Positions 51,030-59,856 of a DNA stretch of 64,000 bases are shown piece after piece. The notes beneath the pieces were generated by a model. That model searched no databases, had not been told where the DNA came from, and saw only the letters and a list, made by a program, of their open reading frames with translations. Both the position numbers and the translations under genes were made by a program. Source of the stretch: Microvirga sp. VF16 (GTDB lineage: Bacteria > Pseudomonadota > Alphaproteobacteria > Rhizobiales > Beijerinckiaceae); assembly GCF_016864375.1 (NCBI RefSeq), contig NZ_CP069359.1, positions 248,001 through 312,000 of the forward strand. The letters run 5' to 3'. Numbering within the stretch: the first letter of the stretch is position 1; the number at the start of each line of letters is the position of its first letter.

Positions 51030-51674
51030 ATGTTCGACACGTTTGCCGCCCTCCTCGACTGGTTTGGAATCGTCATCTTTGCGACCACCGGAGCGCTGGT
51101 CGCCTCACGCAAGCAGATGGACCTGGTCGGCTTCGTGCTGCTCGGCACAGCCACCGGGATCGGCGGCGGAACGATCCGCGACACGCTCATCAACGCACTT
51201 CCGGTGTTCTGGGTGCGGGAGCCGACGTACCTGGTCACCTGCGTGCTGGTCTCCTGCGCAACCTTCTTCCTCGCCCATATCCCGCAATCGCGGCTCAAGC
51301 TCCTGCTGTGGTGCGATGCCGTCGGCATGGCCCTGTTCGCGGTGACCGGGGCCGAGAAGGCGTTGCTGGCCCAGGCGGGTCCCATCGTTGCGGTTGCGAT
51401 GGGCGTGATCACGGCCACCTTCGGCGGCGTCGTCAGGGATATCCTGGGCGGCGAAAGCCCGGTGATCCTCAGTCGCGAGATCTATGTGTCGGCGGCGCTC
51501 GGCGGAGCGGTGATCTTCGTCGCCCTGGCACTGGCGGGGGTTGCCCGCGAGTATGCGCTGGCCGGCGGCTTCTGGGCCGCGTTCGCGATCCGGGCGGCGG
51601 CGCTGCGGTGGGACTGGTCCCTGCCCCGCTATCGGCCGCGGCCCGGGCGCACGCGGGAGGAAATCGATCGCTGA
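51030..51674 (+). CDS. yicG: TRIC / UPF0126 family membrane protein (YicG-like, possible glycine transporter)
   Basis: A 214-residue protein with about seven membrane helices arranged as two similar halves. Each half carries the family's glycine-rich kink (GIGGGTIRDTLI and TFGGVVRDILGG). UPF0126 proteins include E. coli YicG and YadS, linked to glycine transport, and they are known genomic partners of glycine riboswitches. It is the last gene of the riboswitch operon, 35 nt after the class B PBP gene. Its presence is the strongest reason to think that the riboswitch truly serves this operon. The direction of transport cannot be read from sequence. Confidence 0.85.
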   Translation: MFDTFAALLDWFGIVIFATTGALVASRKQMDLVGFVLLGTATGIGGGTIRDTLINALPVFWVREPTYLVTCVLVSCATFFLAHIPQSRLKLLLWCDAVGMALFAVTGAEKALLAQAGPIVAVAMGVITATFGGVVRDILGGESPVILSREIYVSAALGGAVIFVALALAGVAREYALAGGFWAAFAIRAAALRWDWSLPRYRPRPGRTREEIDR

Positions 51675-51968
51675 CGGCCCCGCGTCGCATGGATGCTTGC
51701 TCAGGATCGCCTGCCTGGGATCATGGGACCGGACTGGATCGAATCGGTTTCCGGCCAAAGGCCGGGTGTGCTCACGTGATCCCGACCCATGGATGTACAT
51801 TCCCGGGCGGCAGCCGGGACCGCAAGTGACCGTGCCTGCCCGTCTGACCGGGTGATGAGGAACCTGCCCCATTGCAGGGCGGTTGGCCGTATGGAGGATC
51901 GCGCGATCACCTGCAGGGAGTGACCGCAGTCCATCAGTCGACCCCGGGCCAAGCCGGCGGAGGATGCG

Positions 51969-52112
51969 ATGAAGACGGACCGGATCATTCCCGTATTGAT
52001 CGTGGTCGCCGCGGTGGCCGCCTGGACGCCATGGGCACGGCAGAACCAATCGCGGCAGCCTGTGAGCGGTGGACAGATGACGACGCCCATGTGCGGAAAT
52101 GGACCCGGATGA
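51969..52112 (+). CDS. Small membrane protein (47 residues)
   Basis: A short frame with a strong GGAGG five bases before the ATG. The protein has a basic start (MKTDR), one hydrophobic helix (IIPVLIVVAAVAAW) and a polar, glutamine-rich tail with one cysteine. It sits in the ~490-nt space between the TRIC gene and the convergent regulator. There is no family evidence. The good ribosome-binding site and the clean single helix make it worth recording. Confidence 0.45.
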   Translation: MKTDRIIPVLIVVAAVAAWTPWARQNQSRQPVSGGQMTTPMCGNGPG

Positions 52113-52162
52113 TCCTGCCGGGCCAGCCGCGATCCCGGCCGCACGGAGGCTCGTCTCTCCGC

Positions 52163-53233
52163 TCATGCGCCCGATACGAAATCCTGATCGAAGACCCGGC
52201 GATCGACATTGTCGCCATCGTATGCACCAGGCGATGGCCGTGACTCTGGTTTCACGTCACCGTCACGGCGGCCCCGGCGGAATTGGGCCGGGGTCATCCC
52301 GTAGCGTGCCTTGAAACTCCGGCCGAAATGGGAGCTGTCGGAAAAGCCGAGTTCCGCTGCGATCAGGACGGCCGGAAGGCCGCTATGCTCGAGCATCCAG
52401 CGCGCGTGCTTGAGGCGCAGGGCCATATAGCTCTCCTGCGGACTCTCGCCCAGGTGGTTACGGAAATGACGCTCAAGCTGGCGCACGCTCAGCGACAGGG
52501 CCTCAGCGAGGTCGTGAATGGCAAGAGGTTCCATCAGGTTCTGCTCCATGAGGAGCAGGGCCCGCGAGACGAGATGGTCATCCTTCGTGGCGGCGAGGGA
52601 TGGCGCGGGCTGTGCGGTGTCGCCTGACCGTGGCCGCTCGACGAGAAGGATATGCAGGGCCTTGTAGGCTTGGGCCTGCCCCAGACGGTCGCTGACCAGG
52701 CGAGCCGCGAGATCGGCCACACCAGCTCCGCCGGAGCATGTGATGCGGTCCCGATCGATCACGTAGAGGCGGTCGGCGATCGGGACGAGGTCCGAGAACT
52801 CTTCCAGGAAGTCCCGGTAGTGATACCAGCTGACGCAGCACTTGCGATCGGTCATCAAGCCCAAGCGGCACAGGACGAAGCTGCCGGTGCACACGCCGAC
52901 GAGCGTCACGCCGGCCTGGGCTGCATTCCTCAGGTATCGCGCAATCTCGGGGGGAATCCCGGGAGCGCCATGCAGCAGCCCGCCCACGATCACCAGATAG
53001 TCGAACGTCTTCGGGTCGACGAAATCCGACGACGGCTGGATGTCGATTCCGCAGCTGGACCGGACCGGCCGGCGCTGCGGGCTCATGACCTCCCAGGCGC
53101 AGGCGATCGGCCGGCTGAGATCGCCCTCGTCGGCCGCCAGGCGCAGGACGTCGACGAAGGTCGAGAACGCCGTCAGGGTGAACTTCGGCATGAGCACGAA
53201 GCCAACTCTCAGCTTGGGACCGGTGTGCGCCAT
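52163..53233 (-). CDS. GlxA/GbdR-like AraC-family regulator with DJ-1/PfpI domain
   Basis: A 356-residue regulator. The N-terminal DJ-1/PfpI-type domain (about residues 5-185) has VIVGGLLHGAPG and LVGVCTGSFVLCRLGLMTDR. The C-terminal AraC HTH pair (about 225-325) has LAEALSLSVRQLERHFRNHL and LGFSDSSHFGRSFKARYGMT. The ATG at 53233 has AGGGG six bases upstream. Proteins of this architecture (GbdR, SouR) activate glycine betaine, dimethylglycine and sarcosine catabolism. It is divergent from soxB, with two TGTCGC direct repeats in the gap, so it probably activates the sarcosine oxidase operon. Confidence 0.85.
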   Translation of the reverse strand: MAHTGPKLRVGFVLMPKFTLTAFSTFVDVLRLAADEGDLSRPIACAWEVMSPQRRPVRSSCGIDIQPSSDFVDPKTFDYLVIVGGLLHGAPGIPPEIARYLRNAAQAGVTLVGVCTGSFVLCRLGLMTDRKCCVSWYHYRDFLEEFSDLVPIADRLYVIDRDRITCSGGAGVADLAARLVSDRLGQAQAYKALHILLVERPRSGDTAQPAPSLAATKDDHLVSRALLLMEQNLMEPLAIHDLAEALSLSVRQLERHFRNHLGESPQESYMALRLKHARWMLEHSGLPAVLIAAELGFSDSSHFGRSFKARYGMTPAQFRRGRRDGDVKPESRPSPGAYDGDNVDRRVFDQDFVSGA

Positions 53234-53243
53234 TTTCATCCCC

Positions 53244-53271
53244 TGTCGCATCCGTTCTACCCGATTGTCGC
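53244..53271. promoter_or_regulatory. Candidate AraC-family direct-repeat operator
   Basis: TGTCGC occurs at 53244-53249 and 53266-53271, exactly 22 bases apart (two helical turns), in the gap between the regulator and soxB. Direct repeats with this spacing are usual for AraC-family activators. Which of the two operons is controlled is inferred. Confidence 0.45.
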
Positions 53272-53333
53272 GGAAATACGAAGTGCCGCGGCCGATGCAC
53301 GCCATAACAGGCGGACAGCACGAGGGTGTTCCA

Positions 53334-54587
53334 ATGCGCCGATTTTCGCTTCTCACGCTTCTGAAGGAGGCGACGAATGCTCACCAGGGCTGGGGACGCC
53401 AGTGGCGCGCCCCGGAGCCCAAGGTCGGCTACGACGCCGTCATTGTCGGTGGCGGCGGCCACGGCCTGGCCACGGCCTATTATCTGGCGAAAGAGCACGG
53501 CATGCGGAACATCGCCGTGCTCGAGAAGGGATGGATCGGCGGCGGCAACACCGGCCGCAACACCACCATCATTCGCTCCAATTACCTCTATGATGAGAGC
53601 GCCGCGATCTATGAGCACGCGCTCAAGCTCTGGGAGACGATGTCTCAGGAGCTGAACTATAACGTGATGTATTCGGCCCGCGGCGTCATGATGCTGGCCC
53701 ACAACGTCCATGACGTTCAGAGCTTCAAGCGCCATGTCTATGCGAACCGCCTGAATGGCATCGACAACGAGTGGTTGACGCCCGAAGAAGCCAAGGAATT
53801 CTGTCCGCCCCTGAACATCTCCAAGAGCCTGCGTTACCCGGTCATGGGCGCGGCTCTGCAGCGTCGCGGCGGCACGGCCCGCCACGATGCCGTTGCCTGG
53901 GGCTATGCCCGCGGCGCCGACGCGCTCGGTGTCGACATCATTCAGAACTGTGAGGTGACGGGCATTCGCCGGGGCCTCAGTGGCGCAGTCGAAGGGGTCG
54001 AGACCTCAAAGGGCTTCATCCGAACGCCGCGTGTTGGCGTCGTCGCTGCGGGCCACACCAGCGTGATCATGGAGAGGGCCGGGGTTCGCATGCCGCTGGA
54101 GAGCTTCCCGCTGCAGGCGCTCGTCTCCGAGCCGGTCAAGCCGGTCTTTCCCTGCGTGGTCATGTCGAACGCGGTTCATGCCTACATCTCGCAATCGGAC
54201 AAGGGCGAACTCGTCATCGGCGCCGGCACGGACCAATACGTGTCCTACAGCCAGCAGGGCGGCATCCATATCGCGACGCACACCCTCGATGCGATCTGCG
54301 AACTGTTCCCGCAATTCACCCGCATGCGGATGCTGCGCAACTGGGGCGGCATCGTCGACGTGACCCCGGACCGCTCCCCGATCATCGGCAAGACCCCGGT
54401 GCCGGGCCTGTTCGTCAACTGCGGCTGGGGCACCGGCGGCTTCAAGGCGACGCCCGGGTCCGGCCACGTCTTTGCCCACACCATCGCCAAGGGCGAGCCC
54501 CATCCCATCGCCGCTCCCTTCACCATGGACCGTTTCCGGACCGGCCGTCTCATCGACGAGGCGGCGGCGGCGGCCGTTGCACATTGA
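53334..54587 (+). CDS. soxB: Sarcosine oxidase subunit beta
   Basis: A 417-residue flavoprotein subunit of heterotetrameric sarcosine oxidase. It binds FAD noncovalently (AVIVGGGGHGLATAYYLAKE) and probably FMN covalently through H184 in GGTARHDAVAWG, the position of the flavinated histidine in the family. It oxidises sarcosine to an imine that moves to the tetrahydrofolate site in the alpha subunit. The ATG at 53334 has GAGGGTG upstream and gives the normal length. It is the first of seven co-directional genes. Confidence 0.93.
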   Translation: MRRFSLLTLLKEATNAHQGWGRQWRAPEPKVGYDAVIVGGGGHGLATAYYLAKEHGMRNIAVLEKGWIGGGNTGRNTTIIRSNYLYDESAAIYEHALKLWETMSQELNYNVMYSARGVMMLAHNVHDVQSFKRHVYANRLNGIDNEWLTPEEAKEFCPPLNISKSLRYPVMGAALQRRGGTARHDAVAWGYARGADALGVDIIQNCEVTGIRRGLSGAVEGVETSKGFIRTPRVGVVAAGHTSVIMERAGVRMPLESFPLQALVSEPVKPVFPCVVMSNAVHAYISQSDKGELVIGAGTDQYVSYSQQGGIHIATHTLDAICELFPQFTRMRMLRNWGGIVDVTPDRSPIIGKTPVPGLFVNCGWGTGGFKATPGSGHVFAHTIAKGEPHPIAAPFTMDRFRTGRLIDEAAAAAVAH

Positions 54588-54595
54588 GGCGCACC

Positions 54596-54892
54596 ATGCT
54601 GCTCGTGAATTGCCCCTACTGCGGCCTCCGTCCGGAAATCGAGTTCCGCTGCGGCGGCGAGGCCCACATCGCTCGCCCGGCCGAGCCGTCAACGCTCAGC
54701 GACAAGGACTGGGCGGAGTTTCTGTTCGTCCGCACCAACGCGAAGGGCACCTTCGCCGAACGCTGGAACCACGCCCATGGCTGCCAGCGCTGGTTCAATG
54801 CCCTGCGCGACACCGCCAGCGACCGGTTCATTCAAACCTACAAAATGGGTGAAACGCGGCCCGACCGCGCACCCGGGCAGGAGAAGCTCTGA
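54596..54892 (+). CDS. soxD: Sarcosine oxidase subunit delta
   Basis: A 98-residue zinc-binding subunit. The zinc ligands expected for SoxD are all there: C6 and C9 in NCPYCG, H59 and C63 in NHAHGCQRWF. It helps hold the heterotetramer together. The start lies eight bases after soxB behind GAGG, and its stop overlaps the soxA start (TGATG), so the three genes are translated as a unit. Confidence 0.93.
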   Translation: MLLVNCPYCGLRPEIEFRCGGEAHIARPAEPSTLSDKDWAEFLFVRTNAKGTFAERWNHAHGCQRWFNALRDTASDRFIQTYKMGETRPDRAPGQEKL

Positions 54893-57879
54893 TGGCCCAG
54901 GCTTACCGACTCTCCAAAGGCGGTCGCGTCGACCGAACGAAGCCGGTCACAATCAGCTTCAACGGGCAGAGTGTGCAGGGCTATGCTGGCGACACCGTCG
55001 CTTCTGCTTTGCTCGCCAATGGCATCCATCTGGTCGCCCGCTCGTTCAAGTACCACCGGCCTCGCGGCATCGTCACGCATGGTTCGGACGAGCCGAATGC
55101 CCTGCTGGATGTGGATCGCGGGCGGGGGCGTGCCGACCCGAACAACCGGGCTACGGTGGTGGAGGTCTTCAATGGCCTGACCATCGCCTCGCAGAACCAT
55201 TGGCCGTCGCTCGACTTCGACGTCGGCGAGGTGAATGATCTCCTCTCGCCGGTGATCGTCTCCGGGTTCTACTACAAGACCTTCATGTGGCCGCGCTCGT
55301 TCTGGACCAAGGTCTACGAGCCGCGCATCCGCGCCGCCGCCGGCCTTGGGCGTGCCCCGACCGTGTCGGACCCGGACCGTTATCAGTACCGCCATGCCCA
55401 TTGCGACGTGCTCGTCGTCGGATCCGGGCCGGCGGGACTCGCTGCGGCCCTGGCTGCCTCCGAGAGCGGAAAGCGGGTCATCATCGTCGATGAGCAGGCG
55501 GAGCTCGGTGGCTCGCTGCTGCACGACGTGACCTCGCTGATCGACGGCATCCCGGCGCAGGATTGGGTCCGGCAGGCGGTCGATACACTGGATTCCCGTG
55601 CCAACGTGGTGGTTCTGCCCCGCACGACCGCCTTCGGGTACTATAATCATAACCACATTGCCTTGGCTGAACGCGTGACGGATCACCTGGCGGACCCGTC
55701 ATCCAACCTGCCGCGTGAGCGGCTCTGGCAGGTGCGTGCCAAGCAAGTGGTCCTGGCGACCGGGTCTCATGAACGCCCGCTCGTCTTCGCCGACAACGAC
55801 CGTCCTGGCATCATGCTGGCGGAGAGCGTCCGCGCCTTCATCAATCGTTACGGCGTAGCGCCGGGGCGCCAGATCGTGTTCGCCACCAGCGGCGCATCCG
55901 CGTACATGGCTGCGGCCGATGCCAAGGCGGCCGGGCTCGCAGTCTCGGTGGTCGATGTCCGCAGTGAGGCGGAGTGCGGACCCGAGGTCGCTCAATTGCG
56001 ATCGATGGGCTGCGAGGTGCTGACCGGCCATACGGTCGTCGCCTCGCAGGGACGCAAGCGTGTCACCGGCCTTATCATCGCGCCAATGGGTGCCGACGGC
56101 CGCGTCGGCGCCCGCCGCACCCTGCCGTGCGACTGCGTCGGCATGTCGGGCGGCTGGACCCCGGCCATCCACCTGTTCTCCCAGTCACGCGGCAAGGGCC
56201 GCTACGAGCCCTCGTTGGACGCCTTCCTGCCCGGCCCGTCGGTGCAGGCGGAGCGCTCGGCCGGCGCCGCCAAGGGAGTGTACCAGCTCAATGAATGCCT
56301 GTCGCAGGGCTGGGCGGCCGGTGCCGAGGCGGCGGAGCATGCGTCCGAGCGGACCTTCGACGCCACCGACGGCCCGGTCGGCTTCAAGCCGGTGCGGGTG
56401 CTCCCGACCGACGTCAATTCCAAGCGCCTGCGTGCCTTCGTCGACTTCCAGAACGACGTGACGGCCAAGGACATCAAGCTTGCGGTGCGCGAGGGCTTCG
56501 AGTCCATCGAACACGTCAAGCGCTATACCACGACAGGTATGGCGACGGATCAGGGCAAGACGTCGAACATGAACGCGCTTGGTCTGGTGGCGGGCATTCT
56601 CGATCGACCCATCCCGGCGGTCGGAACGACCACCTTCCGGCTGCCCTATACCCCGACCACGTTCGGCACCTTTGTCGGTCCGAGCCGTCACCACTTGTTC
56701 GACCCGATCCGCACCACGCCGATCCACGAATGGGCGGTGGCCCACGGGGCGGAGTTCGAGAATGTCGGTCTGTGGAAGCGGGCCTGGTACTTCCCGAAGG
56801 CAGGCGAGGACATGCATGCCGCCGTGGCACGCGAGTGCAAGGCCGCCCGTACGAGTGTCGGTATCTTCGATGCCACGACCCTCGGCAAGATCGAGGTCGT
56901 GGGCCCGGATGCCGCCGAGTTCATGAACCGCATCTATACGAACGCGTGGTTGAAGCTCGAGCCGGGCAAATGCCGCTATGGACTGATGCTGAAGGAAGAC
57001 GGCTACATCATGGACGACGGCGTCGTCGCGCGTCTCGCCCATGACCGCTTCCATGTGACCACGACGACGGGCGGGGCGCCCCGCGTGCTGGCCCATATGG
57101 AGGACTACCTCCAGACCGAGTGGCCAGACCTCAAGGTGTTCCTGACCTCGATCACCGAGCAATATGCGGTCATTGCGCTCCAAGGTCCGAAGGCACGCGA
57201 GGTGATCGCGCCGCTGGTAACGGACATCGATCTGTCGCCGCAGGCGTTCCCGCATATGTCCGTACGCACGGGCCTCATCTGCGGCGTTCCCTGCCGCCTG
57301 TTCCGCGTGTCGTTCACAGGCGAACTCGGCTTCGAGATCAACGTGCCCGCCGATGATGGACGCAGGGTCTGGGAAGCGATCTTCGAACGGGGCCAGCCCT
57401 ATGGCATCACGCCCTACGGCACCGAGACCATGCATGTGCTGCGAGCCGAAAAGGGCTTTATCATCGTCGGTCAGGAAACGGACGGCACGGTGACGCCGGA
57501 CGATCTCGGCCTGTCGGGTCTCATTGCCAAGACCAAGCCGGACTTCGTCGGCAAGCGCTCGCTCTCGCGTCCTGACATCGTGGGCGCCGGTCGCAAGCAG
57601 CTGGTCGGGTTGGTGACCGATGATCCAAACGAGGTGCTCGACGAGGGCGCTCAGATCGTCATGGATCCGAACCAGGCGATTCCCATGCGCATGGTGGGAC
57701 ACGTGACCTCCAGCTACTGGAGCTCGAACTGCAATCGTTCGATCGCGCTTGCGCTCCTGGCGGGCGGACGCTCGCGGATGGGCAGCCGCATCTATGTCAC
57801 GACTCCGACAGGCTTCACGACCGCACGGGTCTGTGAGCCAGTGTTCTTTGACCCTGCAGGGGAGCGCCTCAATGCCTAG
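54892..57879 (+). CDS. soxA: Sarcosine oxidase subunit alpha
   Basis: A 995-residue subunit of normal length. The N-terminal ferredoxin-like domain (RSFKYHRPRGIVTHG) is followed by a NAD(H)-binding region (CDVLVVGSGPAGLAAALAAS) and the C-terminal aminomethyltransferase-like tetrahydrofolate domain (VSFTGELGFEINVPADDGRR, ETDGTVTPDDLGLSGLIA). This last domain captures the methylene group as 5,10-methylene-tetrahydrofolate. The complex makes glycine, hydrogen peroxide and the one-carbon unit. The end overlaps soxG by eight bases. Confidence 0.95.
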   Translation: MAQAYRLSKGGRVDRTKPVTISFNGQSVQGYAGDTVASALLANGIHLVARSFKYHRPRGIVTHGSDEPNALLDVDRGRGRADPNNRATVVEVFNGLTIASQNHWPSLDFDVGEVNDLLSPVIVSGFYYKTFMWPRSFWTKVYEPRIRAAAGLGRAPTVSDPDRYQYRHAHCDVLVVGSGPAGLAAALAASESGKRVIIVDEQAELGGSLLHDVTSLIDGIPAQDWVRQAVDTLDSRANVVVLPRTTAFGYYNHNHIALAERVTDHLADPSSNLPRERLWQVRAKQVVLATGSHERPLVFADNDRPGIMLAESVRAFINRYGVAPGRQIVFATSGASAYMAAADAKAAGLAVSVVDVRSEAECGPEVAQLRSMGCEVLTGHTVVASQGRKRVTGLIIAPMGADGRVGARRTLPCDCVGMSGGWTPAIHLFSQSRGKGRYEPSLDAFLPGPSVQAERSAGAAKGVYQLNECLSQGWAAGAEAAEHASERTFDATDGPVGFKPVRVLPTDVNSKRLRAFVDFQNDVTAKDIKLAVREGFESIEHVKRYTTTGMATDQGKTSNMNALGLVAGILDRPIPAVGTTTFRLPYTPTTFGTFVGPSRHHLFDPIRTTPIHEWAVAHGAEFENVGLWKRAWYFPKAGEDMHAAVARECKAARTSVGIFDATTLGKIEVVGPDAAEFMNRIYTNAWLKLEPGKCRYGLMLKEDGYIMDDGVVARLAHDRFHVTTTTGGAPRVLAHMEDYLQTEWPDLKVFLTSITEQYAVIALQGPKAREVIAPLVTDIDLSPQAFPHMSVRTGLICGVPCRLFRVSFTGELGFEINVPADDGRRVWEAIFERGQPYGITPYGTETMHVLRAEKGFIIVGQETDGTVTPDDLGLSGLIAKTKPDFVGKRSLSRPDIVGAGRKQLVGLVTDDPNEVLDEGAQIVMDPNQAIPMRMVGHVTSSYWSSNCNRSIALALLAGGRSRMGSRIYVTTPTGFTTARVCEPVFFDPAGERLNA

Positions 57880-58468
57880 GACCAGCCATTCCGCCCGCCG
57901 TGACCTGTCGCTGGTGACAGAGCAACCTGTTACACTGCCTGAGACGACGACGCAGGTCGCGATCCGGCCTCTTCCGGCTCAGGCTCGCTTTTCACTTCGG
58001 CTGAATGAGGCCGACCTAGAGGGCGCCAAGACTGCCGCGGGGTTCACACTTGATCTTCCGATCAACAGCCGTTCGGGCTCGGCCGAGCGATCCTCAATCC
58101 GCCTCGGCCCGAACGAGTGGCTTCTGATCGGGCCCTATGGCGACGCTGGGGCCATCGCCGACCAGGTCGGCGCCGCCCTCAGTGGCCGCTTCTACACCCT
58201 CGTGGACGTCAGCCACCGCAATGTCGGTATCATTGTCTCCGGCCGTCGCGCGGCGGACGTGCTCAACAGTGGCTGCCCCTTGGATCTCGTCGAGGCCGCC
58301 TTTCCCACAGGCATGGCGACCCGCACGCTGATGGGCAAGGCCGAGATCGTGCTCATGAAGCTGGATGACGCGCCGACCTTTCAGGTGGAGTGCTGGAGGT
58401 CGTTCTCGACCTATGTGCGCGACTACCTGGTCGAAGCAGCCCGTGAGTTCGAACCATCCATCGCCTGA
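57872..58468 (+). CDS. soxG: Sarcosine oxidase subunit gamma
   Basis: A 198-residue subunit related to the aminomethyltransferase fold. Characteristic stretches are LGPNEWLLIGPYGD, VDVSHRNVGIIVSGRRAADV and the end FQVECWRSFSTYVRDYL. It starts within the last codons of soxA. It completes the alpha-beta-gamma-delta set, so the enzyme should be functional. Confidence 0.92.
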   Translation: MPRTSHSARRDLSLVTEQPVTLPETTTQVAIRPLPAQARFSLRLNEADLEGAKTAAGFTLDLPINSRSGSAERSSIRLGPNEWLLIGPYGDAGAIADQVGAALSGRFYTLVDVSHRNVGIIVSGRRAADVLNSGCPLDLVEAAFPTGMATRTLMGKAEIVLMKLDDAPTFQVECWRSFSTYVRDYLVEAAREFEPSIA

Positions 58469-58486
58469 TCGAAAAGCGGGGTTCCC

Positions 58487-59845
58487 GTGACCAGTGCCTT
58501 TGAACTCTTCAAAATCGGTATCGGACCATCAAGCTCGCATACGGTCGGTCCCATGGTGGCGGCGAAGCGCTTCATCGACGAGTTGAAGCGAGACGGCCTG
58601 AAACCGAGGCGGATCAAGGCGGAGATCTATGGATCGCTGGCCTGGACCGGCCGTGGGCACGGGACAGATACAGCAATCTGCCTTGGCCTTCTCGGAGGGA
58701 CACCGGACACGGTTGATCCAAACAGCGTCGCCGACCTGGTCCATCATCTTCACGAGGCTAAGCAGGTTCTTGCAGGTGACAACGTCCGAGCAGAGTTTGA
58801 TCCGGACCGGGACATTGTCTTCAACATGAAGGACGTACTGCCGGGGCATTCCAATGGCATGCGCTTTTCGGCCCTCGACGTGCACGACGCAGTCATCTCC
58901 GAGAAAGTTTTCTACTCTATCGGCGGCGGGTTCGTCGTGCTCGAGGGCGAGCCGGCGGATAGCAGGGCTACGCCGGTGCCTTACCCATTTCACTCGGCCG
59001 CCGAGCTGCTGAACATCTGCACGGAAAAGAGCCTGACAATCGCCGAGGTTCAACTCGCCAATGAGTTGGCCGCAAGGTCGCGCGAGGAGATCGACAACCG
59101 CCTGGACGCGATCCGTGACGCGATGTTCGCTTGCATCGATCGGGGATTGTGCATGGAAGGCCAATTGCCTGGCGGCCTTCGGGTCAAACGCCGGGCGAAA
59201 GCTCTCTATGACGAACTGCAGAAAAGGCGCAATAAGAACCACCGCAGCCCGCATGAGGTCATGGACTGGGTCAGCACCTACGCCATCGCGGTCAACGAGG
59301 AGAATGCCTCCGGCGGCCGCGTGGTTACGGCGCCCACGAACGGTGCTGCCGGCATCATCCCGGCGGTCCTGCGCTACTGCCGCGATTTCTGCTCCGAGTA
59401 CACGCCAGAGGGCAGCCACACGTTCTTGCTGACCGCTGCGGCGATCGGCAGCTTGATCAAACGTAACGCGTCGATTTCCGGCGCCGAGGTCGGCTGTCAA
59501 GGCGAGGTGGGGTCGGCCGCCTCGATGGCGTCGGCCGGGCTGGCGGCCGTGCTGGGCGCCACGCCGGCCCAGGTCGAGAACGCCGCAGAAATCGCCATCG
59601 AGCATCATCTTGGCATGACCTGTGATCCCATCGGAGGATTGGTGCAGATCCCCTGCATCGAGCGCAATGCCTTTGGCGCCAACAAGGCCATCGCCGCTGC
59701 GTCCCTCGCTTTATGCGGCGACGGAACCCACCGGGTCACCCTTGATGAGGTGATCGAGACGATGCGCCAGACAGGCTCCGACATGCAGACGAAGTACAAG
59801 GAGACGTCTCTCGGCGGTCTCGCCGTCAATGTTGCCGAATGCTAA
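58487..59845 (+). CDS. sdaA: L-serine ammonia-lyase (serine dehydratase)
   Basis: A 452-residue iron-sulfur enzyme that turns serine into pyruvate and ammonia. The N-terminal FKIGIGPSSSHTVGPM and the C-terminal cluster-binding region (GCQGEVGSAASMASAGLAAV, GMTCDPIGGLVQIPC with its cysteines) are intact. Length is normal for the single-chain type. A GTG start lies 18 bases after soxG. In this operon it drains the serine made from glycine and methylene-tetrahydrofolate by GlyA, giving a route from sarcosine to pyruvate. Confidence 0.93.
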   Translation: MTSAFELFKIGIGPSSSHTVGPMVAAKRFIDELKRDGLKPRRIKAEIYGSLAWTGRGHGTDTAICLGLLGGTPDTVDPNSVADLVHHLHEAKQVLAGDNVRAEFDPDRDIVFNMKDVLPGHSNGMRFSALDVHDAVISEKVFYSIGGGFVVLEGEPADSRATPVPYPFHSAAELLNICTEKSLTIAEVQLANELAARSREEIDNRLDAIRDAMFACIDRGLCMEGQLPGGLRVKRRAKALYDELQKRRNKNHRSPHEVMDWVSTYAIAVNEENASGGRVVTAPTNGAAGIIPAVLRYCRDFCSEYTPEGSHTFLLTAAAIGSLIKRNASISGAEVGCQGEVGSAASMASAGLAAVLGATPAQVENAAEIAIEHHLGMTCDPIGGLVQIPCIERNAFGANKAIAAASLALCGDGTHRVTLDEVIETMRQTGSDMQTKYKETSLGGLAVNVAEC

Positions 59846-59856
59846 GGGAGAACCAG

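Noticed and set aside
51105..52166. Open frame of about 353 codons on the minus strand
   Set aside because: It covers the TRIC gene antisense and runs into the gap. The translation has no recognisable motif and an unnatural composition.
56185..57702. Long open frame of about 505 codons on the minus strand
   Set aside because: It lies wholly within soxA on the opposite strand; the protein is histidine/arginine-rich and has no domain. GC-rich codon bias creates such shadow frames.
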